Program-made: the position numbers and the translations under genes
The notes under the pieces: model-generated
What the model was told of the DNA's origin: nothing
What the model saw: only the letters and a program-made list of their open reading frames with translations
The model's database searches: none
Shown: piece by piece, positions 1-7,817 of the stretch
Layout: each line of letters starts with the position of its first letter
Numbering within the stretch: the stretch's first letter is position 1
Assembly: GCA_026705105.1 (NCBI GenBank)
Contig: JAPPBK010000334.1
Location: 1 to 9,160 of the forward strand
Origin: Chloroflexota bacterium
GTDB lineage: Bacteria > Chloroflexota > Dehalococcoidia > Bin125
Direction: 5' to 3'
DNA length: 9,160 bases

Positions 1-1
1 C

Positions 2-1003
2 TTCGGATCGACCTGGATGGACGACATGGCCGACTTCCGCCAGGTTTCAGCCGAGTTGATCGGCGCCCGCAGCGCCGACGAGATCGCGTTCGTGCCCAAC
101 ACCGCGACCGGCGTATCCGTCTCCGCCGGAGCGTTGAATCTCCAGAACGGTGACCGCATCCTGGTCACCGACGCCGAGTATCCGTCCAACCGCCACTTCT
201 ACAACGCGCTCCAGCAGCGGGGCGTCGAGCTCGACATCGTGCGCCAGCAGGACGACGGTCGGATTCCGACCGAGGACGTTCTTTCCGCTGTGAGTGATCG
301 GACGAAGCTGGTTGGTATCTCCCATGTTCAATGGGGCAGCGGATTCCGCTCCAACCTACGGCCGATCGCCGACGCCGTTCACGCCGTCGGCGGCCTGCTG
401 TCTGTCGATGCGATTCAGTCTGCCGGGGCGCTGCCGGTCAACGTGGTTAAGGACGACGTGGACATCCTCGCCGCCGGCGGCCATAAGTGGATGCTGGGAC
501 CGACCGGATCTGGGATGCTCTATGTCCGCGAGGAATTGATCGGCGATCTGATTCCGCCGGTACTCGGCGCCAACAGCATGGACGGCGGCCTTGACTCCGG
601 CAACGAAGAACTCATCCTCTCGCCCACCGCGTCGCGATTCGAGCCGGGCGCCACGCCCACCGCAACCATGCTGGGCATGAGAGCCGCCATCCGGCATCTG
701 CTCAATGTCGGCATCGACAACGTCTGGGCGCAGCTCGAGTCGGTGACCGCGTACCTCTGCGACGCTTTGACAGACGCCGGTTGCCGCGTCTTCTCGCCCC
801 GCGGCGAATCCGAACGCAGCGGCATCGTGATCTTCGATCCACCCGAGGAGCTGGCCGCCCGCGAGACCGTCGACGAGACCTGGGAACGACTACAGGACGC
901 CGGCATCGTCACTGCGGTCCGCTTCGGCCGCCTGCGCGCCTCGCCGCACTTCTATACGCCGGAGTCGGACATCGACCGTCTGGCCGACGCGCTGCGCCCC
1001 TGA
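2..1003 (+). CDS. Class V PLP-dependent aminotransferase (SufS/isopenicillin-N-epimerase-like fold), 5' end cut off
   Basis: The frame is open to the left edge: the codons before the first ATG at 17 read FGSTW with no stop. The true start therefore lies outside the window and roughly 40-50 residues are probably missing, judging by the usual 370-400 aa of the family. Counting from the ATG at 17, the PLP lysine is K157 in GGHKW, the PLP-ring aspartate is D131 in the SVDAIQ motif, and the phosphate-binding segment NTATG is at residues 28-32. A cysteine desulfurase carries a catalytic Cys in an RxGHHC loop near the C-terminus. Here the equivalent region reads VRFGRLRASPHFY (about residues 299-311) with no Cys, so desulfurase activity is unlikely. 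The ending resembles class V aminotransferases or lyases of unknown substrate. It is soluble, with no signal peptide visible. It ends 22 bp from the convergent rel stop codon. Fold is certain; substrate unknown. Confidence 0.9.
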   Translation, partial: FGSTWMDDMADFRQVSAELIGARSADEIAFVPNTATGVSVSAGALNLQNGDRILVTDAEYPSNRHFYNALQQRGVELDIVRQQDDGRIPTEDVLSAVSDRTKLVGISHVQWGSGFRSNLRPIADAVHAVGGLLSVDAIQSAGALPVNVVKDDVDILAAGGHKWMLGPTGSGMLYVREELIGDLIPPVLGANSMDGGLDSGNEELILSPTASRFEPGATPTATMLGMRAAIRHLLNVGIDNVWAQLESVTAYLCDALTDAGCRVFSPRGESERSGIVIFDPPEELAARETVDETWERLQDAGIVTAVRFGRLRASPHFYTPESDIDRLADALRP

Positions 1004-1025
1004 CGCGTCCGTTGGCCGCAGTTCC

Positions 1026-3245
1026 CTAGTGGTCCCGCTCGACGCTCATTACGCCGTGAACGCCGTCGAGCTTCGACATCACCCGTTGCAGCTGGCGCAA
1101 CCCGCTCGCTTCGACCGTGAACGTCAGCGTGACCGCGCCGCGATCCGGTTCGCCGGTCATGAACGCGACCATGTTCACGTTCTCGTCGGCGCAGACGCCG
1201 GCCACGTCGCGTGCCAGGCCAACCCTGTCCCAGCCGGTCACTCGCAGGCGCGCTTCCGTCAGCCCGCGGAAGGTGTTCCAGCGCACCGGGACGATTCGCT
1301 CGTCGTCAACCAGCGACACGATGTTGGGGCAATCGTCACGATGGATCGTCACGCCGCGGCTGCGCGTGATGAAACCCGTGATCGCCTCGCCGACCTGAGG
1401 CGAACAGCAGGGCGCGAGCCGGGTCAGCATGTTTGTGCCACCAAGCACTGACACGGCCTCCACGCTCGAAGGCGCAGACCGCTCAACGACCTCAATCGCG
1501 GGCTCCGACTCAATCTCCTCATCACCGGCCGACGCAACCTTGAGCGCCACCGCGTGTGCGGTGATGTCTCCCGCGCCGATCAACGCGAGCGCGTCATCCA
1601 TCGTCTTCGCCCGGGTTGCCTCCATGACTTCCGATTCGACCTTTGGCAGACGCAGGCTGAGGCGGCGCAACTCCCGGTCCAACTCATCGCGACCTCGCGC
1701 GATGTTCTCGGTTCGCGCCTGGCGATTGAACCACTGACGAATCTTGGTCCGTGCGTGCTGCGTCGTGACGTAGCCCAAGGCGGGGTTGAGCCAGTCGCGG
1801 CTCGGTCCGCGGGCGGTGCGGCTGGTGACGATTTCGACGACATCGCCGTTTGTCAGCGGCGTCGAGAGGCGCGCAAGGCGGCCATTCACCTTGGCGCCAA
1901 CGCACTGATATCCGACATCTGTGTGAATGCGGAAGGCGAAGTCCAGCGGCGTCGCGCCGGTGCGCAGCGCCATGATCTCGCCCTTGGGCGTGTGCACGAA
2001 GACCTGATCCTGGAAGACATCTGAGCGCAGGGTCTCGAGAAAGTCGTCGGCGCCTGCAAGCTCTCCCTGCCAATCCACGAGTTGGCGCAACCACGAGAGC
2101 CGCTCGCGGTCGTTCATTGCGTTGTGCCGGTTCTCCTTGTAGGCCCAGTGCACCGCCACGCCGTACTCCGCCTCCCGATCCATCTGGTGCGTGCGAATCT
2201 GCACCTCGACCGCGTGCGACGGCGACCAGAACGCGGTTGTATGCAGCGACTGGTAGCCGCTGGGACGCGGACTTGCGATGTAATCGTCGAACTCGCCCGC
2301 CAGCGGCCGCCAGAGTCCATGCACGACGCCGAGCACGGCATAGCAGTCGCTAGTCGTCTCGGTCAGCACGCGCAGCGCGAGCAGATCGTAGATGTCGTCG
2401 AACGACTTGCCCTGCGCCGAGTACTTCTTGATCTTCTCGTGGATCGAATACAGGTGCTTGACGCGCCCACGGACCTGGGCGGTCAAGCCTTCGGCGCTCA
2501 GAGCGTTCTCGAGCTGCACGCGAATCTGTCCCAGGTAGCGCTCGCGCGTCTGCCGACGCGAGGCGACCAGGTCGGAGATACGCCGGTAGTCCTCAGGTTC
2601 GAGGTACTTGAACGACAGGTCTTCAAGCTGTGCTCGAATCTGCCAGATGCCCAGCCGAGCGGCCAGCGGCGCGTAGATGTCCATCGTCTCGCGCGAGATT
2701 CGCACCTGTTGGTCGGGGCGCATGGCGTCGAGGGTGCGCATGTTGTGCAGGCGGTCGGCCAGCTTGACGATCACGACGCGCACGTCGTCGGCCATGGCGA
2801 CGAACATCTTGCGCAGGTTTTCGGCCTGCACTTCGCGGTCGATCGCGCCCGTCACTCGGGGTAGTTGCAAGGCCGAGAGCTTGGTCGCGCCTTCGACCAG
2901 CTTGGCCACGTCGACGCCGAACTCGCTGACTAACTGCGCCCGCGAAACGCCACAGTCCTCCATCACGTCGTGCAGCAGCGCCGCCTGGATCGCAGGTACG
3001 TCAAGCTGCAGCTCCGCGCATGTGACCGCGGCCGCGAGCGGGTGCTCGATGTACGGATGCCCCGAGCGGCGCATGTGGCCGTCATGTTTTTCCCGCGCGT
3101 ACTCATACGCGGAAAGCACCTGATCACAGTCATCGGCGGGGAGATACTGCTCCAACGTGTCAACCAACACCTCGAGCGTCGGGTGCTTCCTCAGGTCGAC
3201 CACTTCGGCCGCAATCGTCTGCGTTGCCATGACTCGATCATACAA
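1026..3245 (-). CDS. rel: Bifunctional RelA/SpoT-family (p)ppGpp synthetase/hydrolase
   Basis: Makes (p)ppGpp from ATP and GDP/GTP when uncharged tRNA occupies the ribosome, and hydrolyses it otherwise; the product is a cytosolic alarmone. The domain order is complete for a long RSH protein. Numbering is from a TTG start at 3245 (739 aa). The HD hydrolase has R59, H68, H92-D93, E96-D97, D164 and N168, all residues expected of an active site. The synthetase follows (about 235-370) with YDLLALR (D287), GYQSLHT and EVQIRT (E347). Next come TGS (about 412-475), a helical region, a zinc-finger-like CC...HxxxC segment (C612, C613, H635, C639) and a C-terminal ACT domain (about 664-737). The synthetase motif is EFDD (318-321), the EXDD form usual in monofunctional RelA, not RXKD. 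Three in-frame starts compete: GTG 3254, TTG 3245 and ATG 3230. TTG was chosen because GAGGTG lies 6 nt upstream. It is divergent from hisS. Confidence 0.95.
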   Translation of the reverse strand: MYDRVMATQTIAAEVVDLRKHPTLEVLVDTLEQYLPADDCDQVLSAYEYAREKHDGHMRRSGHPYIEHPLAAAVTCAELQLDVPAIQAALLHDVMEDCGVSRAQLVSEFGVDVAKLVEGATKLSALQLPRVTGAIDREVQAENLRKMFVAMADDVRVVIVKLADRLHNMRTLDAMRPDQQVRISRETMDIYAPLAARLGIWQIRAQLEDLSFKYLEPEDYRRISDLVASRRQTRERYLGQIRVQLENALSAEGLTAQVRGRVKHLYSIHEKIKKYSAQGKSFDDIYDLLALRVLTETTSDCYAVLGVVHGLWRPLAGEFDDYIASPRPSGYQSLHTTAFWSPSHAVEVQIRTHQMDREAEYGVAVHWAYKENRHNAMNDRERLSWLRQLVDWQGELAGADDFLETLRSDVFQDQVFVHTPKGEIMALRTGATPLDFAFRIHTDVGYQCVGAKVNGRLARLSTPLTNGDVVEIVTSRTARGPSRDWLNPALGYVTTQHARTKIRQWFNRQARTENIARGRDELDRELRRLSLRLPKVESEVMEATRAKTMDDALALIGAGDITAHAVALKVASAGDEEIESEPAIEVVERSAPSSVEAVSVLGGTNMLTRLAPCCSPQVGEAITGFITRSRGVTIHRDDCPNIVSLVDDERIVPVRWNTFRGLTEARLRVTGWDRVGLARDVAGVCADENVNMVAFMTGEPDRGAVTLTFTVEASGLRQLQRVMSKLDGVHGVMSVERDH
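3237..3242 (-). promoter_or_regulatory. Possible -10 element for a leaderless rel transcript
   Basis: On the minus strand TATGAT matches five of six bases of the TATAAT consensus. It is followed by exactly 6 nt and then the rel ATG at 3230, the spacing expected if transcription begins at that ATG. No good -35 was seen 16-18 bp upstream. This conflicts with the TTG start at 3245, which has a good ribosome binding site, so at most one model describes the main transcript. Confidence 0.25.
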
Positions 3246-3251
3246 AGCGAG

Positions 3252-3257
3252 CACCTC
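3252..3257 (-). promoter_or_regulatory. Ribosome binding site deciding the rel start
   Basis: Minus-strand GAGGTG is a six-base match to the anti-Shine-Dalgarno sequence. It lies 6 nt before the in-frame TTG at 3245, about 21 nt before the ATG at 3230, and overlaps the GTG at 3254. Only the TTG is at normal distance. Other genes in the window (prfA, hisS, guaB3) also have clear sites, which shows the organism uses them. Confidence 0.45.
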
Positions 3258-3328
3258 TCATCGTTGCCGCAGGATGAGGCCGCCTACGGATCCATACCTG
3301 TCTGTACGATGAACGACGAAGGTGCCCC

Positions 3329-4627
3329 ATGGCCGATAGCTCTGTTCGACGCTTCCAGACCCCGAGAGGCACACGCGACGTGCTGCCGCAGGACTACGCG
3401 GTTCATGCGCGGATCATGGCGCATGCGCGCGAGCGGGCGCGACTCGCCGGGTTCGGATTCATCGAGCCGCCGACATTCGAGCACGCCGAACTGTTCGCCC
3501 GCGGCGTCGGCGAGGGCACCGACATCGTCGAGAAGGAGATGTACATCTTCGAGGATCGCGGCGGCGAGCGCCTGGCCCTGAGGCCGGAAGGCACCGCCTC
3601 GGTCTGCCGCGCGTACCTGGAACACGGCATGGCTAATCTCAGCCAGCCGGTCAAGCTCGCCTATCACCTGCCGATCTTCCGCTACGAGCGTCCCCAGGCC
3701 GGACGCTTCCGACAGCACACCCAGTTCGGGGTCGAGGCAATCGGCGTGCGCGATCCCGCGCTCGACGCCGAGGTGATCGACCTGGGATGGCGGCTCGCGC
3801 AATCGCTCGGCCTCGGCGACCTGAAGATTCTGCTCAACAGCATCGGCGACATCGAGGACCGGCGAAGCTACGTGCCCCGGCTCAAGGCGCACTTCGAACC
3901 GCATCTCGAACACATCGCGCCCGACGATCGCAACCGTTGGGATCGCGCCCCGATGCGCCTGTTGGACAGCAAGGACGACCGCACCAGGCCCTACCAGCAG
4001 GGCGCGCCGATCATCACTGACCATCTCCGTCCCGAGTCGGCGGCCTACTACGGCGCCGTCAAGTCCCATCTCGAAGCGCTCGATATCCCCTACGAGGAAC
4101 GCCCCACGCTCGTCCGCGGTCTCGACTACTACACGCACACCGTCTTCGAGATCGTCCCCGCCGACGCTGAGGGCTCACAGGTCACCGTCCTCGCCGGGGG
4201 CCGATACGACGGCCTGATCGAGCAGATCGGCGGTCCGCCCACGCCCGGCATCGGTTTCGGCATGGGCATCGAGCGGATCGCGCAACAGCTGCGCGAGCAA
4301 GGATTGGTTTCGGACGACTCGTCCGCGGTCGACGTGTTGATTGCCGCCCTAGGTGAAGGCGCAGATGTCGCCGGCTCACGGATTGCCGGCGAGCTGCGCC
4401 GCCACGGCGTCGCGGCCACCCTGGCGTTCGGCGGCCGCTCGCTCAAGGCGCAGTTGCGGAAGGCCAATCGAGTCGGCGCACGGTATGCCGTCATCGCCGG
4501 CGCCCGCGACCTCGCCGAGCAGCGGGTCACCATCCGAAACCTTGAGTCCTCGGAGCAGTGGAGCGTCGGCCTGGATGAAGTGGTCGGCGCGCTGACGGCG
4601 CTTACATATACTCAGCCGCAGGACTGA
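3329..4627 (+). CDS. hisS: Histidyl-tRNA synthetase
   Basis: Class II aminoacyl-tRNA synthetase that attaches histidine to tRNA-His using ATP, acting as a cytosolic homodimer. The 432 aa length is normal for the bacterial enzyme. Visible motifs in order are: FQTPRGTRDVLP at 9-20; RPEGTA at 85-90; motif 2 RYERPQAGRFRQ at 118-129; the histidine-binding signature RGLDYYTHTVFE at 263-274; AGGRYDGL at 289-296; and motif 3 GFGMGIERI at 309-317, whose Arg contacts ATP. An anticodon-binding domain fills about 334-428. The ATG start has AAGG 6 nt upstream at 3319-3322. It is first in the operon with prfA, prmC and the hydrolase. It faces away from rel, so charging of tRNA-His and the stringent response share one control region. 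Nothing is missing or frameshifted. Confidence 0.97.
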   Translation: MADSSVRRFQTPRGTRDVLPQDYAVHARIMAHARERARLAGFGFIEPPTFEHAELFARGVGEGTDIVEKEMYIFEDRGGERLALRPEGTASVCRAYLEHGMANLSQPVKLAYHLPIFRYERPQAGRFRQHTQFGVEAIGVRDPALDAEVIDLGWRLAQSLGLGDLKILLNSIGDIEDRRSYVPRLKAHFEPHLEHIAPDDRNRWDRAPMRLLDSKDDRTRPYQQGAPIITDHLRPESAAYYGAVKSHLEALDIPYEERPTLVRGLDYYTHTVFEIVPADAEGSQVTVLAGGRYDGLIEQIGGPPTPGIGFGMGIERIAQQLREQGLVSDDSSAVDVLIAALGEGADVAGSRIAGELRRHGVAATLAFGGRSLKAQLRKANRVGARYAVIAGARDLAEQRVTIRNLESSEQWSVGLDEVVGALTALTYTQPQD

Positions 4628-4631
4628 GGAG
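4626..4631 (+). promoter_or_regulatory. prfA ribosome binding site overlapping the hisS stop codon
   Basis: GAGGAG begins inside the hisS TGA (4625-4627) and lies 4 nt before the prfA ATG at 4636. This fixes the prfA start and suggests ribosomes leaving hisS can reinitiate on prfA. Confidence 0.7.
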
Positions 4632-4635
4632 CGAG

Positions 4636-5744
<1,109 letters not shown>

Positions 5745-5745
<1 letters not shown>

Positions 5746-6608
5746 TGACGACTCCCGTCATCCTCCGCGATGTCTGGCTGGCCGCTGCGGCGGAACTCGA
5801 GACCGCCGGCATCGACGACGCCCGCTTCGAGGCCGAAGTGCTGCTTCGCCACGCCACCGGACTCACCAGGGCGCAACTCTATGCGTCGCTGACCGACGAA
5901 GTCGATCCGGCCGCGCAGGATCGCTTCCAGACCGCTCTGGCCGAGCGCACGACCCGTAAGCCGCTTGCCTACATCACCGGTACCCGCGAGTTCTACCGGC
6001 TCGAGTTCCGCGTCACGCCCGACGTGCTCATTCCGCGTCCGGAATCAGAGCTATTGGTCGACGCCGCACTTGACCACATGCGCCAGGCGCGCATCCGCTC
6101 GGCGTTGGTCGCCGATGTCGGCGCAGGCTCCGGCGCCGTCGGCATTGCTCTGGCCCGACACCGACGCGGCGTCAACTTGATCTGCAGCGATGTCTCGCGC
6201 GACGCGCTGCGCGTCGCGCGCGACAACGCCCAGCGCCTCTTGCGCCGACCCAACGCCTCATTCGTCCAGGGCGACCTGCTCACACCGTTGCCGGGACCGT
6301 TCCACTGCGTCGTCGCCAATCTTCCATACATTCCCGAGGAGCGGCTGCAAGAACTGGAGCCGGAGGTCGCCGAACACGAGCCACGCGTCGCCCTCACCCC
6401 CGGCACCAGGGGCACTGAACTGATCCTCCGCCTGATCACCCAGTTGCCGTCCAGACTGCACCCCAACGGCATCGCGGTGCTCGAGGTCGATCCGGGCCAG
6501 GAATCCGCCATCGCCGACGCCGCCCAGCAGATGCTGCCCAACGCCGACATCGCTGTCCTCGACGACGTCAGCCAGCGCCCCCGCGCCATCCGGATCATCG
6601 CCGGATGA
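5745..6608 (+). CDS. prmC: Release factor glutamine N5-methyltransferase
   Basis: SAM-dependent enzyme that methylates the glutamine of the GGQ motif in release factors, here presumably Q247 of the RF1 encoded directly upstream. At 287 aa it is of normal length. An N-terminal helical RF-binding domain spans about 1-80. It is followed by the FYRLEFRVTPDVLIPRPESE stretch (83-102, typical of PrmC), the SAM-binding loop DVGAGSGAVGIAL (124-136), an acidic residue ending the next strand (D149 in CSDVS), and GDLL (176-179). The substrate motif normally written NPPY reads NLPY (192-195), followed by IPEERL. The start ATG shares its A with the prfA TGA (1-bp overlap), so translation is coupled to that of its substrate. 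The stop overlaps the next gene by 4 bp (ATGA). NLPY is a known variant position in amino-methyltransferases, and the family call is secure. Confidence 0.95.
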
Positions 6609-7777
6609 CCACACGCGACGACTCGCTCCCGTCTCCCGCCGACGCGCCCGTCCGGGGCTACTGCGATCCGCGCTTTGCGGCGGTCCGCGAGCAGTTCCAG
6701 CAGAACTTCGTCGACCGCTCGGAGACCGGCGCGGCGCTGGCCGTCACTCTGGACGGCGAACTCGTCATCGACCTCTACGGCGGCTGGACCGACGCGAAGC
6801 ATACGAAACCGTGGCATGAGGACACCATCGTTTGCTGCTACTCGGTCGGCAAGGCGATCTGCGCCATCCTCTCCTGGCGGCTGGCCGAGCGTGGCGAGCT
6901 GGATATCGACCGCCGAGTCGCCGACTATTGGCCCGAGTTCGCCCAGAACGGCAAGGCCGACGTCCCCGTCCGCTGGATCCTCACCCACCAGAGCGGTCTG
7001 CCCGCGATCCGCAAGCCGCTCCCGCGCGGGTCGATGCTCGACTGGGACGTGATGACCACCGCACTCGCCGAGCAGGCGCCCTGGTGGGAACCCGGAACCG
7101 CCCACGGATATCACTCCAACACCCAGGGCTTTCTGATTGGCGAGGTGATCCGCCGAGTCACCGGCCGCAGCATCGGCGCACATCTACAAGGCGACCTGAG
7201 TGAACCAATCGGCCTTGACTTCCACTTCGGCACGAAGCCCGAGCACGACGCCCGCACCGCAGACATGCTGCCCATGCAGCAGCCGCCCGACTTCCGCCGC
7301 GCTCCGCCCAGTGCGCTGCAGACGCTGGGTAACCGCAATCCGCCCCACATCCAGAGCGGACCCGGCTCGCAGAACACGCGCGAGTACCGCGCCGCCGAGT
7401 TCCCGTCGACCACCGGTCACGGAGCCGCTCGAGGCATCGCCCGGCTCTTCGGCGCGCTCGCCCGCGATGGTCAACTCGACGGCTTCCACGTGCTCGATCC
7501 AGCGACGCTCGAGCGCATGTCACAGGAACAGGTCTACGGCGTCGACCACATCCTCGGGCGACCCACCCGCTTCGCCTCAGGCTTCCAGATGACCATGACC
7601 GAGCGTCCGCTCGGCCCCAATCCGCGCACCTTCGGCCACTTCGGCGGCGGAGGTTCGCTCGCTTTCGCCGACCCCGACGCCCGCGTCGGCTGGGGCTATG
7701 TCATGAACCAGGGCCGAGGCGGTTGGCAGCACCGCCACACCCGCAAGCTCCTGGACCTGTTCTACGAGGCCCTGTAG
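6605..7777 (+). CDS. Serine hydrolase of the beta-lactamase / penicillin-binding fold (EstB-like esterase family)
   Basis: Cytosolic protein of 390 aa with the class C beta-lactamase/carboxylesterase fold. It has the SxxK nucleophile motif S80-V-G-K83 in CCYSVGKAI. The second-motif tyrosine is Y169 in HGYHSNT; the position two after it is Ser, as in EstB-like esterases rather than the YxN of class C beta-lactamases. The third motif is H345-F-G in FGHFGGGGS, in place of KTG. Other family marks are GELVIDLYGG (51-60), VRWILTHQSGLP (122-133) and the GWGYVMNQ strand near the end. No signal peptide or membrane segment is visible, which argues against a periplasmic penicillin-recognising role. Its ATGA overlap with prmC, without a clear ribosome site, makes it translationally coupled to the operon. 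Substrate unknown: an esterase or amidase is likely, and antibiotic hydrolysis cannot be inferred. Confidence 0.9.
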   Translation: MTTRDDSLPSPADAPVRGYCDPRFAAVREQFQQNFVDRSETGAALAVTLDGELVIDLYGGWTDAKHTKPWHEDTIVCCYSVGKAICAILSWRLAERGELDIDRRVADYWPEFAQNGKADVPVRWILTHQSGLPAIRKPLPRGSMLDWDVMTTALAEQAPWWEPGTAHGYHSNTQGFLIGEVIRRVTGRSIGAHLQGDLSEPIGLDFHFGTKPEHDARTADMLPMQQPPDFRRAPPSALQTLGNRNPPHIQSGPGSQNTREYRAAEFPSTTGHGAARGIARLFGALARDGQLDGFHVLDPATLERMSQEQVYGVDHILGRPTRFASGFQMTMTERPLGPNPRTFGHFGGGGSLAFADPDARVGWGYVMNQGRGGWQHRHTRKLLDLFYEAL

Positions 7778-7817
7778 CGCCCACATTTCAGATCCTGCGT
7801 GAAACGGGGACTGAACC

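Noticed and set aside
1004..1025. Terminator between the aminotransferase and rel
   Set aside because: The 22-bp gap between the convergent stops has no stem-loop or T-run.
2082..2864. Open frame of 260 codons on the plus strand inside rel
   Set aside because: It is antisense to the HD and synthetase domains of rel. Its His/Arg/Val-rich composition reflects the complement of that gene.
3305..3310. TACGAT as a -10 box for hisS
   Set aside because: It matches four of six bases but no -35 is found at 16-18 bp upstream, and such matches are frequent. Not strong enough to list.
3284..4138. Open frame of 284 codons on the minus strand inside hisS
   Set aside because: It is fully covered by hisS, whose class II synthetase motifs are certain, and the antisense product has no recognisable domain.
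5993..7183. Long open frame of 396 codons on the minus strand
   Set aside because: It lies antisense to prmC and the hydrolase, shows no known motif, and is Arg/Gly/Ala-rich in the way of shadow frames in GC-rich DNA. The plus-strand genes have clear catalytic motifs.
7786..7804. TTTCA/TGAAA inverted repeat between the convergent hydrolase and guaB3 stops
   Set aside because: The 5-bp arms are AT-rich with a 9-nt loop and no T-run, too weak to call a terminator. The 40-bp gap holds nothing else I can support.
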